NCBI RefSeq assembly: GCF_003944705.1
Contig: NZ_RWIS01000003.1
Location: forward strand, 1-64,000
Source: Hymenobacter metallilatus
GTDB lineage: Bacteria; Bacteroidota; Bacteroidia; Cytophagales; Hymenobacteraceae
Reading direction: 5' to 3'
Length of the DNA stretch: 64,000 nt
Shown here: in pieces, positions 42,522 through 51,687 of the stretch
How positions within the stretch are numbered: position 1 is the first letter of the stretch
How the letters are laid out: each line of letters opens with the position of its first letter
Notes under the pieces: model-generated
What the model was told of the DNA's origin: nothing
Databases searched by the model: none
Seen by the model: the letters and a program-made list of their open reading frames with translations, nothing else
Translations under genes and position numbers: made by a program

Positions 42522-42541
42522 TACCGCTTTCATTCAAAGAC

Positions 42542-42847
42542 ATGAACCAGAAAATTCGCATCAAACTCAAATCCTACGACCACAACCTGGTGGACAAATC
42601 GTCGGAGAAGATTGTGAAGGCGGTAAAGGCTACGGGCGCCATCGTAAGCGGCCCCATTCCATTGCCGACCGACAAGGAAAAATTCACCGTTCTTCGTTCG
42701 CCCCACGTGAACAAGAAGTCGCGTGAGCAATTCCAGCTCTGCACCTACAAGCGCCTCGTGGACATCTACTCGACTTCGTCGAAGACCGTAGATGCCCTGA
42801 TGAAGCTGGAACTGCCCAGCGGCGTTGACGTAGAAATCAAAGTCTGA
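42542..42847 (+). CDS. rpsJ: 30S ribosomal protein S10
   Basis: The 101-residue protein of the 30S head also pairs with NusB in antitermination. [20 protein letters not shown] and [20 protein letters not shown] are typical. Here it closes the str operon directly after fusA, and a strong terminator follows, separating it from the rest of the S10 operon. Confidence 0.98.
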   Translation: MNQKIRIKLKSYDHNLVDKSSEKIVKAVKATGAIVSGPIPLPTDKEKFTVLRSPHVNKKSREQFQLCTYKRLVDIYSTSSKTVDALMKLELPSGVDVEIKV

Positions 42848-42874
42848 GGACTGATTTCACCCGATAGGTGAGAC

Positions 42875-42913
42875 AAACGCTCCACTGGTTCTTCGGAACC
42901 GGTGGAGCGTTTT
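42875..42913 (+). terminator. Terminator after rpsJ
   Basis: AAACGCTCCACTGGTT pairs with AACCGGTGGAGCGTTT (one G-U position) around a CTTCGG loop, followed by TTCTATTTTTATT. A textbook intrinsic terminator. Confidence 0.93.
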
Positions 42914-43020
42914 CTATTTTTATTGATGCAACTTGTCCCTTAAGTAAAGGCTCGATGTACAGTGGAGCTTCTGGCCGACGTTGACGAACGGGCCACTTGG
43001 CAAGCTCCTTACTTAGTTTC

Positions 43021-44301
43021 ATGGCATCTTCCATAGGGTCCGTTTTGACCATTCTCCGGCTGTTGGCAGCAGCCACCTTTTTCTGTGTCTGTATCATAGT
43101 TGGCTTATTTACCAGCAGCTTCTTCCGGGTGTTACCCAGCTTGGGTATGATGGGCCTGGCAGGTACTGCGCTTATCTGTTTCCTGTTGCACGGCCGCCGC
43201 TACCAACGAGCTACCATAAACAACTACCTGCCGTTTCTCCTGATTTTTCTGGTACATGTGGGGGCTGGGCTAACTACCTCGGCGGCCCGTATGGGGGAAT
43301 ACAGTCGGGACGTAGTGTTGCAGTTACCGTTCGTCGTGCTGCCCGTGGCGTTTTGGCTGCTGCCTCCGCTGTCGACCCGTCAACTGCGGCTGCTGTGGTT
43401 GGTACTGCTTACTACCACGGTAGTGGCTGCGCTGCTGAGTACGGGCAACTACCTGCTGCATTTCGACCAGATCAATGAAATGTATCTGCGCTCCAAAGTA
43501 ATGCCCACGGAGCCGGATCATATTCGGTTTAGCCTATTGATTACCTTGGCTATTGTGGCTGGTGTCTGCTTATTAGCTCACCGGAGTATAGTAGGCCGGG
43601 GGCATGCGCTATTATGGGGGGCGGTGCTCTACCTGGCCTTTTATCAGCATTTGCTGGCAGTACGCAGTGGGCTGGTAACGCTCTATACAATGGCCGTAAT
43701 TGCGCTACTCTGGCTGGTGTTCCGGACGCGTCAGTATCAACAGGCGCTAGTGCTGGCCGCTACTCTGGTGGTAATTCCGGCTATCAGCTACTCCGTGTTT
43801 CCGACGCTACAGAATAAATCGGCCAATACCCGCGAGGATATGGGTCGGGTTGATAATACGGCTTCAGCTAACAATTATTCCTTGGTTGGGCGGGTGTACT
43901 CCTACAAAGTGGCGCTGGACGTAGTGAAAGATAACCCCTGGTTTGGCGTAGGGCGGGCGGATATTGAGCCAGAAATGGCCGTGCGTTACCAGCGCGATTA
44001 TCCAAACATCCGTCCGGAAGCCTATATCCAGCCCCATAACCAGTTTCTGTTTTCGGCCGTGGCATTTGGGCTGGTAGGCTTGGTGCTTTTTATCGTTGGC
44101 TTCTACTATGCTGGTATCAGCGTATGGCCGCAATACGCTCCACTACTACTGGCACAGTATTGTATCGTCACGCTTTCATTCTTGGTAGAATACACCCTGG
44201 AAACACAGGTTGGACTAGGGTATGCGCTGTTTTTCATTCTGCTGGCGCTGGAAGGGCAGAAGCCTGCTTTAGAGCCGGGAACAGAGTGGCGGCCGGTATA
44301 G
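43021..44301 (+). CDS. O-antigen ligase/polymerase-like membrane protein
   Basis: The 426-residue protein has about 10-12 membrane helices and resembles the Wzy_C/WaaL group. The large external loop after the middle helices contains GRVYSYKVALDVVKDNPWFG and VGRADIEPEM near residues 292-320, then EAYIQPHNQFLFSAVAFGL with the conserved H-N-x-[FY] pattern used in catalysis. It probably joins or polymerises surface polysaccharide at the periplasmic face. I chose the ATG at 43021 over the TTG at 42997. The location between rpsJ and rplC is odd and it lacks a clear promoter; the gene ends with its own hairpin. Confidence 0.82.
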   Translation: MASSIGSVLTILRLLAAATFFCVCIIVGLFTSSFFRVLPSLGMMGLAGTALICFLLHGRRYQRATINNYLPFLLIFLVHVGAGLTTSAARMGEYSRDVVLQLPFVVLPVAFWLLPPLSTRQLRLLWLVLLTTTVVAALLSTGNYLLHFDQINEMYLRSKVMPTEPDHIRFSLLITLAIVAGVCLLAHRSIVGRGHALLWGAVLYLAFYQHLLAVRSGLVTLYTMAVIALLWLVFRTRQYQQALVLAATLVVIPAISYSVFPTLQNKSANTREDMGRVDNTASANNYSLVGRVYSYKVALDVVKDNPWFGVGRADIEPEMAVRYQRDYPNIRPEAYIQPHNQFLFSAVAFGLVGLVLFIVGFYYAGISVWPQYAPLLLAQYCIVTLSFLVEYTLETQVGLGYALFFILLALEGQKPALEPGTEWRPV

Positions 44302-44328
44302 CGCCTCCAAACAATTGCGAGCATTTGT

Positions 44329-44359
44329 ATGCCAGCCGGTATCTTCTATCGGTTGGCAT
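44329..44359 (+). terminator. Terminator after the O-antigen ligase-like gene
   Basis: ATGCCAGCCG at 44329-44338 pairs with CGGTTGGCAT at 44350-44359 (one G-U position), loop 11, followed by TCTACTTTATG. Confidence 0.65.
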
Positions 44360-44479
44360 TCTACTTTATGTTCTAGCTAAAATGCTACCTCACTATTCGC
44401 CATAAGCCAGTTATAGAAGCTAACTATCTAACGCTTAAAATATTTCAGAAGGTAGTTAGATTATCACATAACAATTTCC

Positions 44480-44487
44480 TAGCTTTG
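44480..44487 (+). promoter_or_regulatory. -7 promoter box of the rplC operon
   Basis: TAGCTTTG matches TAnnTTTG and lies 65 bases before the rplC ATG. A clear -33 TTG is not seen. Confidence 0.6.
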
Positions 44488-44499
44488 CACTCCATTTCC

Positions 44500-44522
44500 G
44501 AAAACGCCACTTGGGCGTTTTC
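44500..44522 (+). promoter_or_regulatory. Leader hairpin of the rplC operon (possible attenuator)
   Basis: GAAAACGCC at 44500-44508 pairs perfectly with GGCGTTTTC at 44514-44522 around ACTTG, and is followed by AAGTGTGTCTTTTTCT. Its place in the 5' leader, just after the promoter box, suggests attenuation or ribosomal-protein feedback, for example by L4, but nothing in the sequence proves it. Confidence 0.5.
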
Positions 44523-44552
44523 AAGTGTGTCTTTTTCTAAAACCCCAATCGA

Positions 44553-45173
44553 ATGCCTGGCATCATCGGTAAAAAAATCGGTATGACAAGCCTCTTCACT
44601 CCGGACGGGAAGAACATCCCTGTTACGCTCATCGAAGCGGGTCCGTGCGTAGTGACGCAGGTTAAGACCATCGAAACGGACGGCTACACGGCCATCCAGC
44701 TCGGTTACGGCGAGAAGAAGGCGAAGAACACCACCAAAGCACTGGCTGGTCACTTCGCTAAAGCCGGAACCACCCCCAAGAAAAAACTCGTTGAGTTCCG
44801 CACCGACGAGACCAGCAGCTTCACTGCTGGTTCTACCATCGACGCTACCCTTTTCGAAGAAGGTGAGTTCGTTGACGTAGTAGGTACCTCCAAAGGTAAA
44901 GGCTTCCAGGGCGTTGTAAAGCGTTACAACTTCGCCGGTGTTGGTGGCCAGACCCACGGTCAGCACAACCGCGGCCGTCACCCCGGTTCTATCGGTGCTT
45001 GCTCCTGGCCTTCGCGCGTATTCAAAGGAATGCGCATGGGTGGCCGCATGGGCAACGACCGTGTGAAAGTGCAGAACCTGAAGGTAATGCGCATTGTAGC
45101 CGACAAAAACCTCATCGTGGTGAGCGGCTCGGTTCCCGGTGCCAAGAACTCTTTCGTGGTCCTGGAAAAATAA
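44553..45173 (+). CDS. rplC: 50S ribosomal protein L3
   Basis: The 206-residue protein lies near the peptidyl transferase centre. [18 protein letters not shown] at the start and [20 protein letters not shown] near residues 153-172 are family hallmarks. It is the first gene of the remaining S10-type operon, since rpsJ lies elsewhere; rplD follows after nine bases. Confidence 0.98.
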   Translation: MPGIIGKKIGMTSLFTPDGKNIPVTLIEAGPCVVTQVKTIETDGYTAIQLGYGEKKAKNTTKALAGHFAKAGTTPKKKLVEFRTDETSSFTAGSTIDATLFEEGEFVDVVGTSKGKGFQGVVKRYNFAGVGGQTHGQHNRGRHPGSIGACSWPSRVFKGMRMGGRMGNDRVKVQNLKVMRIVADKNLIVVSGSVPGAKNSFVVLEK

Positions 45174-45182
45174 GCTAGCAAG

Positions 45183-45821
45183 ATGGAACTGTCAGTAATC
45201 AACATCAAAGGCGAGGACACCGGCCGTAAGGTTACCCTGTCCGACGCCATCTTCGGCCTGGAGCCGAACGAGCACGTGATGTACCTCGACGTGAAGCAGT
45301 ACCTGGCCAATCAGCGCCAGGGCACGCACAAGTCGAAGCAGCGCAACGAAGTACACGGCACCACCAAGAAGCTGAAAAAGCAAAAAGGTACGGGTGGAGC
45401 TCGTGCCGGCTCCATGAAGTCGGGTGTATTCGTAGGTGGTGGCCGTATTTTCGGTCCGCAGCCCCGCGACTATGGCTTCAAGCTGAACAAGAAAACCAAG
45501 CGTCTGGCTCGTCTGTCGGCTCTGTCGGCGCTGGCCAAAGACGGTAAGGTATCGGTAGTGGAAAACATTTCCCTGTCGACCCCCAAAACCAAGGAGTTTG
45601 CCGCCATCCTGGCTGGTCTGAAGCTGAACAACGGCCGCAAGACCCTGCTGGTAACTGGTTCGGTTGACAAGAACGTCGTTCTGTCGGCCCGCAACATTCA
45701 GCGCGTGAGCGTAGCTACCCCCGTAGCTCTCAACACCCACGACCTGCTGAACACCGACACCCTACTGCTGTCGGAAGATGGGTTGAGCGCACTGGAACAA
45801 CTCTATACCACTGCTGAGTAA
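45183..45821 (+). CDS. rplD: 50S ribosomal protein L4
   Basis: The 212-residue protein lines the exit tunnel and is the classic repressor of the S10 operon in E. coli. Features: QGTHKSKQRNEVHGTTKKLK with the tunnel loop KGTGGARAGSMKSGVFVGGG near residues 64-83. The stop shares one base with the rplW start (TAATG), so translation is coupled. Confidence 0.98.
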   Translation: MELSVINIKGEDTGRKVTLSDAIFGLEPNEHVMYLDVKQYLANQRQGTHKSKQRNEVHGTTKKLKKQKGTGGARAGSMKSGVFVGGGRIFGPQPRDYGFKLNKKTKRLARLSALSALAKDGKVSVVENISLSTPKTKEFAAILAGLKLNNGRKTLLVTGSVDKNVVLSARNIQRVSVATPVALNTHDLLNTDTLLLSEDGLSALEQLYTTAE

Positions 45822-46108
45822 TGAGCATCCTGAAGAAACCCATCGTAACTGAAAAGGCTACGGGTCTGAACGAGAAAAGCCAGTACGCTTTCGAAGTGGC
45901 CATCGACGCCAACAAGGTTCAGATCAAGAAAGAGATTGAGCAATTGTACGGGGTAACGGTAACGGGCATCAGCACCATCCGCACCATCGGCAAAGTGAAA
46001 TCGAAGTTCACGAAAGGCGGCGCCGTTTCCGGTCGTCGTCCGCACGGCAAAAAAGCCATCGTGACCGTGAAAGAAGGCGACGTAATCGACTTCTATAGCA
46101 CGCTCTAA
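45821..46108 (+). CDS. rplW: 50S ribosomal protein L23
   Basis: The 95-residue protein surrounds the tunnel exit and docks trigger factor and SRP. KPIVTEKATGLNEKSQYAFE at the start and the loop KVKSKFTKGGAVSGRRPHGK are typical. It overlaps rplD by one base. Confidence 0.98.
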   Translation: MSILKKPIVTEKATGLNEKSQYAFEVAIDANKVQIKKEIEQLYGVTVTGISTIRTIGKVKSKFTKGGAVSGRRPHGKKAIVTVKEGDVIDFYSTL

Positions 46109-46148
46109 GCCTGCCTTCCCGCCAAGAATTTTTTCCTAAGCAAGAGTA

Positions 46149-46976
46149 ATGGCACTCAAAAAACTAAGACCAACATCACCGGGTCAGCGCTTCCGCATCG
46201 CCCCGGCCTTCGACGAGATTACCGCGTCGACGCCGGAGAAGTCGCTGTTGGCACCCCTGAAAAACTCCGGTGGCCGTAACAACTCGGGCAAAATGTCCAA
46301 CCGCTACATCGGCGGTGGTCACAAAGCCAAGTACCGTATCATCGACTTCAAGCGTGATAAAGCCGGTGTTCCGGCCACGGTGAAGACGATTGAGTACGAT
46401 CCTAACCGCACCGCCCGTATTGCCTTGCTGCAGTACGCCGATGGTGAGAAGCGCTACATCATTGCTCCTGCCGGCCTGGCCGTAGGTGCTTCGGTAGTGT
46501 CGGGTTCGGGCGTAGCTCCGGAAGTAGGCAACTCCCTGCCCCTGCGCGAGATTCCGCTGGGTACCATTGTGCACAACATCGAGCTGATGCCCGGTGGAGG
46601 AGCAGCTATGGCCCGCTCGGCTGGCACCTACGCGCAGCTGGTAGCCCGCGAAGACAAGTACGCCACCCTGAAACTGCCCTCCGGCGAAATGCGCATGGTA
46701 CTGGTTACCTGCATGGCTACGGTTGGTACCGTTTCGAACGGTGACCACATGAACGTACGTCTCGGCAAAGCCGGTCGTAACCGGTGGTTGGGTCGTCGTC
46801 CGCGCGTACGTGGTGTAGCTATGAACCCCGTAGATCACCCCATGGGCGGTGGTGAAGGCAAGTCGTCGGGTGGTCACCCACGCAGCCGTAACGGTATCTT
46901 CGCGAAAGGCCAGAAGACCCGCAACAAGAATAAGTATTCCGAGAACCTGATCGTAAGCCGGAAAGGCAAGAAATAA
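46149..46976 (+). CDS. rplB: 50S ribosomal protein L2
   Basis: The 275-residue protein helps organise the peptidyl transferase centre. [20 protein letters not shown] is the Bacteroidetes-style start, with the core motifs [20 protein letters not shown] and the C-terminal [20 protein letters not shown] that includes the important histidine. rpsS follows after three bases. Confidence 0.98.
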   Translation: MALKKLRPTSPGQRFRIAPAFDEITASTPEKSLLAPLKNSGGRNNSGKMSNRYIGGGHKAKYRIIDFKRDKAGVPATVKTIEYDPNRTARIALLQYADGEKRYIIAPAGLAVGASVVSGSGVAPEVGNSLPLREIPLGTIVHNIELMPGGGAAMARSAGTYAQLVAREDKYATLKLPSGEMRMVLVTCMATVGTVSNGDHMNVRLGKAGRNRWLGRRPRVRGVAMNPVDHPMGGGEGKSSGGHPRSRNGIFAKGQKTRNKNKYSENLIVSRKGKK

Positions 46977-46979
46977 GCA

Positions 46980-47258
46980 ATGGCACGTTCACTAAAAAAA
47001 GGGCCGTACATTGACTTCCGGCTCGAGAAGAAAGTATCGGCAATGGACGAGTCCGGCAAAAAGTCGGTGGTGAAGACTTGGTCGCGCCGCTCGATGATTT
47101 CGCCTGATTTCGTTGGCCACACCTTCGCTGTGCACAACGGCAATAAGTTCATCCCGGTGTATGTAACGGAGAACATGGTAGGACACAAACTCGGTGAGTT
47201 TGCCCCCACCCGTAACTTCCGCGGCCATATCGCCAAGAAAGATAAAGGCAAGCGCTAA
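46980..47258 (+). CDS. rpsS: 30S ribosomal protein S19
   Basis: The 92-residue protein of the 30S head contacts S13. [40 protein letters not shown] and the end [13 protein letters not shown] are canonical. rplV begins two bases later. Confidence 0.98.
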   Translation: MARSLKKGPYIDFRLEKKVSAMDESGKKSVVKTWSRRSMISPDFVGHTFAVHNGNKFIPVYVTENMVGHKLGEFAPTRNFRGHIAKKDKGKR

Positions 47259-47260
47259 TC

Positions 47261-47746
47261 ATGGAAGCAGTAGCTAAACTCCGGAACGTGCCTACCTCGC
47301 CGCGCAAAATGCGCTTGGTAGCCAACCTGGTACGCGGTCAGAAAGTGACTCGTGCTCTGGGCCTGCTGAAATTCGAGGCTAACTCGGGTGCTCCTAAAAT
47401 CGAAAAACTGCTCCTGTCGGCTCTGGCCAACTGGCAGCAGAAAAACGAGGATGAGCGCATCGAAGATGCTAACCTCTATATCAAAGAGATTTTCGTGGAC
47501 GAAGGCCGTATGCTGAAGCGCCTGCGCCCCGCCCCCCAGGGCCGTGGCCACCGCATCCGCAAGCGCAGCAACCACGTGACGCTGATCATCGATTCGAAAG
47601 TGGAGCCCCTCGGTAGCAAAGCTGCCGCCAAGCAAGCTGCCGAAACTAAATCAGCTGCCACGGGTGTTGACGAGGCTCCGAAAAAATCGACCCGTCGCAG
47701 CTCGGCTAAAAAATCCACTGAAACCACGGCAGAAGCCACCGCATAA
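47261..47746 (+). CDS. rplV: 50S ribosomal protein L22 with C-terminal extension
   Basis: The 161-residue protein lines the exit tunnel. The core contains [20 protein letters not shown] and, near residues 88-108, [20 protein letters not shown], the tunnel loop. Beyond LIIDSKVEP there is an extra low-complexity tail of about 45 residues rich in Ala, Lys, Ser and Thr ([20 protein letters not shown]). The usual bacterial length is about 110. Confidence 0.97.
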   Translation: MEAVAKLRNVPTSPRKMRLVANLVRGQKVTRALGLLKFEANSGAPKIEKLLLSALANWQQKNEDERIEDANLYIKEIFVDEGRMLKRLRPAPQGRGHRIRKRSNHVTLIIDSKVEPLGSKAAAKQAAETKSAATGVDEAPKKSTRRSSAKKSTETTAEATA

Positions 47747-47751
47747 GCACT

Positions 47752-48621
47752 ATGGGACAGAAAGTAAATCCGGTTGGCTTCCGTCTGGGCGTCATCAAAG
47801 GATGGGACTCGAACTGGTACGGCGGCAAGGACTTTGCCGACAAACTGGTTGAGGACGAGAAAATCCGCAAATACATCAACGCTCGTATCCCGAAAGGTGG
47901 CATCAGCCGCATCGTAATCGAGCGTACCCTGAAGCGTGTAACCATCACCATCAACACGGCTCGTCCGGGTGTGGTAATCGGTAAAGGCGGTCAGGAAGTT
48001 GATAAGATCAAAGACGAGCTGAAGCAGATTACCGGCAAAGACGTTCAGATCAACATCTTCGAAATTAAGCGCCCGGAACTCGACGCGAAACTGGTAGGTG
48101 AGAGCATTGCTCAGCAGCTGCAGGCGCGTATTTCGTTCCGTCGGGCCATGAAGATGGCTATCCAGGCTGCCCTGCGCGTTGGTGCCGAAGGCATCAAGAT
48201 CCAGTGCGGTGGCCGTTTGGGCGGTGCTGAAATTGCTCGTTCCGAGCAATACAAAGAAGGACGCACTCCGCTGCATACCCTGCGCGCTGACATCGACTAC
48301 GCTCTGTCGGAAGCTCAGACGGTGTATGGCAAAATCGGCATCAAGGTGTGGGTTATGCGTGGTGAGGTATTCGGCAAGCCCGACCTCTCCCCCAACCAGC
48401 AGCCGGCCGGTGGTCAGGGTGGCGACAGCCGCAACGACCGTGGCCCGCGCGGTGAGCGTGGTGACCGTGGCGGTGACCGTGGCCCGCGTCGCGACCGGAA
48501 TGACCGGGGTGGCGAAGGCCGTGGCGGTGACAACCGTGGTGGCCAAGGTGGCGGACAGCGCCGCGGCGGCCAGGGTGGCCAGAACCGTGGCGGTCAGGGC
48601 GGTGGCGCCCCCCGTCGCTAG
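47752..48621 (+). CDS. rpsC: 30S ribosomal protein S3 with Arg/Gly-rich C-terminal tail
   Basis: The 289-residue protein has the S3 core to about residue 213: [20 protein letters not shown], the KH-domain [20 protein letters not shown], and [20 protein letters not shown]. From about 214 onward comes a 76-residue disordered tail with repeating RG, RGG, GDRG and GGQ units. S3 forms the mRNA entry with S4 and S5 and has helicase activity there. The tail resembles RGG RNA-binding regions. See the matching extension on S5. Confidence 0.97.
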   Translation: MGQKVNPVGFRLGVIKGWDSNWYGGKDFADKLVEDEKIRKYINARIPKGGISRIVIERTLKRVTITINTARPGVVIGKGGQEVDKIKDELKQITGKDVQINIFEIKRPELDAKLVGESIAQQLQARISFRRAMKMAIQAALRVGAEGIKIQCGGRLGGAEIARSEQYKEGRTPLHTLRADIDYALSEAQTVYGKIGIKVWVMRGEVFGKPDLSPNQQPAGGQGGDSRNDRGPRGERGDRGGDRGPRRDRNDRGGEGRGGDNRGGQGGGQRRGGQGGQNRGGQGGGAPRR

Positions 48622-48660
48622 TCCTTTTCTTTTCTCTCGAATTTTAATTCAAGATAACTC

Positions 48661-49086
48661 ATGTTACAACCGAAAAGGACCAAGTATCGCAAGATGCAAA
48701 AGGGTCGCGTGCATGGCTTAGCCCACCGCGGCAGCTCCATTGACTTCGGTTCGTTCGCCATCAAGTCGCTGGAACAAGCGTGGATTACGGCTCGCCAGAT
48801 TGAGGCAGCTCGTATTGCCATGACCCGCGCCATGAAACGCGAAGGTCAAGTTTGGATCCGCATCTTCCCAGATAAGCCGATCACCAAGAAGCCCGCTGAA
48901 GTGCGGATGGGTAAGGGTAAAGGTTCGCCCGAGTATTGGGTAGCCTGCGTGAAGCCTGGCACCATCATGTTCGAATCGGATGGGGTTTCCCTAGAAGTAG
49001 CGCAGGAGTCGCTGCGTCTGGCTGCGCAGAAACTGCCAGTTCGGACCTCTTTTGTTGTTCGTCGCGACTACGTAGAAAGCAAGTAA
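48661..49086 (+). CDS. rplP: 50S ribosomal protein L16
   Basis: The 141-residue protein lies near the A site and the peptidyl transferase centre. [20 protein letters not shown], then [20 protein letters not shown] and [20 protein letters not shown] are typical. Starts at ATG after a 39-base gap from rpsC. Confidence 0.98.
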   Translation: MLQPKRTKYRKMQKGRVHGLAHRGSSIDFGSFAIKSLEQAWITARQIEAARIAMTRAMKREGQVWIRIFPDKPITKKPAEVRMGKGKGSPEYWVACVKPGTIMFESDGVSLEVAQESLRLAAQKLPVRTSFVVRRDYVESK

Positions 49087-49089
49087 AAG

Positions 49090-49302
49090 ATGAAGAACGC
49101 AGAAATCCGCGCCCTCTCGCTGGAGGACCTCAAAAACCAGATTAAGTCGGAGCAGACCAACGGCCAGACCATGCGCTTTGCGCATGCCATCTCGCCCCTG
49201 GAGAACCCCCTCCGTCTGAAGCAAGCCCGCAAAAATGTCGCCCGTCTGCTGACCGAGTTGAAGCGTCGCGAGAACGAGCAGGCTACTAACACTGCTAACT
49301 AA
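49090..49302 (+). CDS. rpmC: 50S ribosomal protein L29
   Basis: The 70-residue helical hairpin protein sits at the tunnel exit next to L23. [20 protein letters not shown] and [20 protein letters not shown] are typical. It is packed three bases after rplP. Confidence 0.96.
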   Translation: MKNAEIRALSLEDLKNQIKSEQTNGQTMRFAHAISPLENPLRLKQARKNVARLLTELKRRENEQATNTAN

Positions 49303-49304
49303 CG

Positions 49305-49595
49305 ATGGCAAGCAACGAAGAACAGCAAGGCACTACCGCCGTTGAGCGGAACCTGCGCAAAGAAATCATCGGGCGCGTTACCTCCTCGAAAATGGACAAG
49401 TCCATTACGGTGATGGTAGAAAGCAAAATGAAACACCCGATCTACGGCAAGTTCGTTACCAAGTCGACCAAATTTATGGCCCACGACGAGAACAACGAAT
49501 GTGGCGAAGGGGATACGGTTCGCATCATGTCGACCCGTCCACTGAGCAAGAACAAGCGGTGGAGACTGGTAGAAATTGTAGAACGCGCCAAGTAA
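49305..49595 (+). CDS. rpsQ: 30S ribosomal protein S17
   Basis: The 96-residue primary-binding protein has an OB fold: [20 protein letters not shown], then [20 protein letters not shown] and [20 protein letters not shown]. An N-terminal stretch of about 12 residues ([12 protein letters not shown]) extends it. Confidence 0.97.
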   Translation: MASNEEQQGTTAVERNLRKEIIGRVTSSKMDKSITVMVESKMKHPIYGKFVTKSTKFMAHDENNECGEGDTVRIMSTRPLSKNKRWRLVEIVERAK

Positions 49596-49596
49596 G

Positions 49597-49965
49597 ATGA
49601 TACAGCAAGAATCCCGTCTGACCGTCGCTGATAACAGCGGCGCCAAAGAAGTTCTCTGCATCCGTGTCCTCGGTGGCACGGGCAAGAAATACGCCAGCGT
49701 AGGCGACAAGATTGTAGTAGCCATCAAATCGGCTATTCCTTCCGGCAACGCTAAAAAAGGCGCAGTTTCGAAAGCAGTAGTTGTTCGCACGAAGAAGGAA
49801 GTACGCCGCAAAGACGGTTCGTACATCCGCTTCGACGACAACGCTGCCGTACTGCTCAACAATAACGACGAGCCCCGCGGTACCCGCATCTTCGGCCCAG
49901 TGGCCCGCGAACTGCGTGAAAAGCAGTTCATGAAGATTGTTTCGCTGGCTCCTGAAGTTCTCTAA
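49597..49965 (+). CDS. rplN: 50S ribosomal protein L14
   Basis: The 122-residue protein helps form the bridge between the subunits. [20 protein letters not shown] at the start and the end [20 protein letters not shown] are canonical. It begins one base after the rpsQ stop. Confidence 0.98.
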   Translation: MIQQESRLTVADNSGAKEVLCIRVLGGTGKKYASVGDKIVVAIKSAIPSGNAKKGAVSKAVVVRTKKEVRRKDGSYIRFDDNAAVLLNNNDEPRGTRIFGPVARELREKQFMKIVSLAPEVL

Positions 49966-49968
49966 GCA

Positions 49969-50232
49969 ATGGCAACGAAAACCAAAGCAACGCCCGCGAA
50001 ACTGCACGTGAAAACCGGTGACACCGTTCTGGTGATTGCCGGCGACGAGAAAGGCAAAACCGGTGTTATCAAATCGGTGAACCGTTCGACGCAGCGTGTT
50101 ATCGTGGAAGGCCTGAACCTGGCTACCAAGCACAACAAACCCAGTGCGAAGAATCCCCAGGGCGGCATCACCAAGATCGAGGCACCGATTCACGTGAGCA
50201 ACGTGAAGCGCGTAGACTCGGCTAACGCCTAA
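49969..50232 (+). CDS. rplX: 50S ribosomal protein L24
   Basis: The 87-residue early-assembly protein contains the KOW motif [20 protein letters not shown] near residues 15-34 and ends [11 protein letters not shown]. It lies three bases after rplN. It is slightly shorter than the E. coli protein. Confidence 0.97.
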   Translation: MATKTKATPAKLHVKTGDTVLVIAGDEKGKTGVIKSVNRSTQRVIVEGLNLATKHNKPSAKNPQGGITKIEAPIHVSNVKRVDSANA

Positions 50233-50246
50233 TCCGCTCTACGACC

Positions 50247-50807
50247 ATGGCTCGACTGAAAGAAAAATATCAGAAAGAAGTAGTACCGGCGCTCCAAGAG
50301 AAATTCCAGTTCAAGAGCATCATGCAGGTACCGCGCATCACCAAAATCTGCATTAACCGCGGTATTGGTGCTGCTGTAGCTGACAAGAAGCTGGTTGACA
50401 ACGGTGTTGATGAGTTGACCATCATCACCGGTCAGAAAGCTGTTCCAACCATTGCCAAGCGCTCGGTTTCGAACTTTAAGCTGCGTGAAGGTATGCCCAT
50501 CGGCGCCCGCGTTACCCTGCGCGGTGAGCAGATGTACGAATTCCTTGACCGTCTGCTGACGGTGGCTCTGCCTCGTGTTCGTGACTTCAAAGGCATCAAC
50601 GACAAAGGCTTCGATGGCCGCGGTAACTATACCCTGGGCATCAAAGAGCAAATCATCTTCCCGGAAATTTCGATTGACAAAATCAAGTCGATTGCCGGTA
50701 TGGATATTACCTTCGTAACGACGGCTGAGAACGACGAGCAGAGCTACGAGCTGCTCCGCGCTTTCGGAATGCCTTTCGCTAACGCCAAGAAACAGAACAA
50801 TGGCTAA
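50247..50807 (+). CDS. rplE: 50S ribosomal protein L5
   Basis: The 186-residue protein binds 5S rRNA and the P-site tRNA. Motifs: [40 protein letters not shown] and [20 protein letters not shown]. Its end overlaps the rpsN start by eight bases, so the two are translationally coupled. Confidence 0.98.
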   Translation: MARLKEKYQKEVVPALQEKFQFKSIMQVPRITKICINRGIGAAVADKKLVDNGVDELTIITGQKAVPTIAKRSVSNFKLREGMPIGARVTLRGEQMYEFLDRLLTVALPRVRDFKGINDKGFDGRGNYTLGIKEQIIFPEISIDKIKSIAGMDITFVTTAENDEQSYELLRAFGMPFANAKKQNNG

Positions 50808-51069
50808 GGAATCAATGAAAGCACGGGAGCGGAAGCGTATTGCTACCGTAGCCCGTTACGCTGAGAAGCGCAAGGCTCTGAAAGAGGCTGGCGACTTCGA
50901 AGGCCTAGACAAACTGCCGCGCAATGCGTCGCCCGTGCGTCTGCACAACCGCGACAAAATCGACGGCCGTCCCCGTGGTTACATGCGTAAGTTCGGCATC
51001 AGCCGCGTACGTTTCCGCGAAATGGCTCTCGCCGGCAAAATCCCCGGTGTAACCAAGTCCAGCTGGTAA
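50800..51069 (+). CDS. rpsN: 30S ribosomal protein S14 (zinc-free form)
   Basis: The 89-residue protein belongs to the longer form without zinc-binding cysteines: the region [20 protein letters not shown] carries no CxxC. The zinc form is about 61 residues with four cysteines. The end [18 protein letters not shown] is canonical. A terminator-like hairpin and a promoter box follow, so it ends a transcription unit. Confidence 0.97.
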   Translation: MAKESMKARERKRIATVARYAEKRKALKEAGDFEGLDKLPRNASPVRLHNRDKIDGRPRGYMRKFGISRVRFREMALAGKIPGVTKSSW

Positions 51070-51182
51070 TCCCACTGTTCTTCCTGCCATTACAGAGCTT
51101 TCTGTAAGGCATTATTACTTGGCAGGTTGCCACAAGAAACCATCAGCCGAGCCCTCAAAAGCCGAGTTGAGTAGTCTTAACC

Positions 51183-51221
51183 GAAAATTTCGTCGCCTCT
51201 TTCCGTGGCGGCGAAATTTTC
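51183..51221 (+). terminator. Terminator-like hairpin between rpsN and rpsH
   Basis: GAAAATTTCGTCGCC at 51183-51197 pairs with GGCGGCGAAATTTTC at 51207-51221 (one G-U position), with a nine-base loop. It is immediately followed by a promoter box. An A/T-rich lower stem makes it able to act in both orientations. Confidence 0.75.
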
Positions 51222-51222
51222 A

Positions 51223-51230
51223 TATCTTTG
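51223..51230 (+). promoter_or_regulatory. -7 promoter box of the rpsH-secY group
   Basis: TATCTTTG matches TAnnTTTG, 38 bases before the rpsH ATG and two bases past the hairpin. A TTG -33 element is not evident, since that position falls in the hairpin. Confidence 0.65.
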
Positions 51231-51268
51231 CGGCTCCCTAAAAATGGGCGCTTCATTTTCATAATCGA

Positions 51269-51667
51269 ATGAACACAGATCCAATTGCCGACTACCTGAC
51301 CCGGGTACGCAATGCCATCAAGGCAAATCACCGGGTGGTAGAAATCCCGGCCAGCAACATCAAAAAGGAGATTACGAAAGTGCTCTATAAGAAGGGCTAC
51401 ATTCAGAGCTACCGGTTTGATGATGCCGCGGTACAGGGCACGATTAAAATCGCGCTGAAGTACAACCCGGCTACCAAAAAGCCCGCCATCACGAAGCTGG
51501 AGCGCATCAGCTCGCCTGGTCTGCGTACGTACGCTCACGTGGAGAACCTGCCGCGCGTACTCAGCGGTCTGGGTATTGCAATCCTGTCAACGTCCAAGGG
51601 CGTGATGACGGAGAAAGAGGCGAAAGCCGAGAACGTGGGCGGCGAAGTGCTGTGCTACGTCTACTAA
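51269..51667 (+). CDS. rpsH: 30S ribosomal protein S8
   Basis: The 132-residue protein binds 16S rRNA helix 21 and represses the spc operon in E. coli. NTDPIADYLTRVRNAIKANH at the start and the end LGIAILSTSKGVMTEKEAK are typical. Here it opens its own transcription unit with a 38-base leader. Confidence 0.98.
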   Translation: MNTDPIADYLTRVRNAIKANHRVVEIPASNIKKEITKVLYKKGYIQSYRFDDAAVQGTIKIALKYNPATKKPAITKLERISSPGLRTYAHVENLPRVLSGLGIAILSTSKGVMTEKEAKAENVGGEVLCYVY

Positions 51668-51687
51668 TCTGAAAGGAAAACGAGACT

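Noticed and set aside
40275-42533. Uninterrupted 752-codon frame antisense to fusA
   Set aside because: It mirrors fusA across its whole length and has no recognisable protein signature. Strong codon bias in highly expressed genes removes stop codons from the opposite frame.
48400-48620. Tandem DNA repeat or minisatellite in the rpsC end
   Set aside because: The repetition reflects codons for the RG-rich protein tail, in frame with rpsC, and is not an independent DNA repeat.
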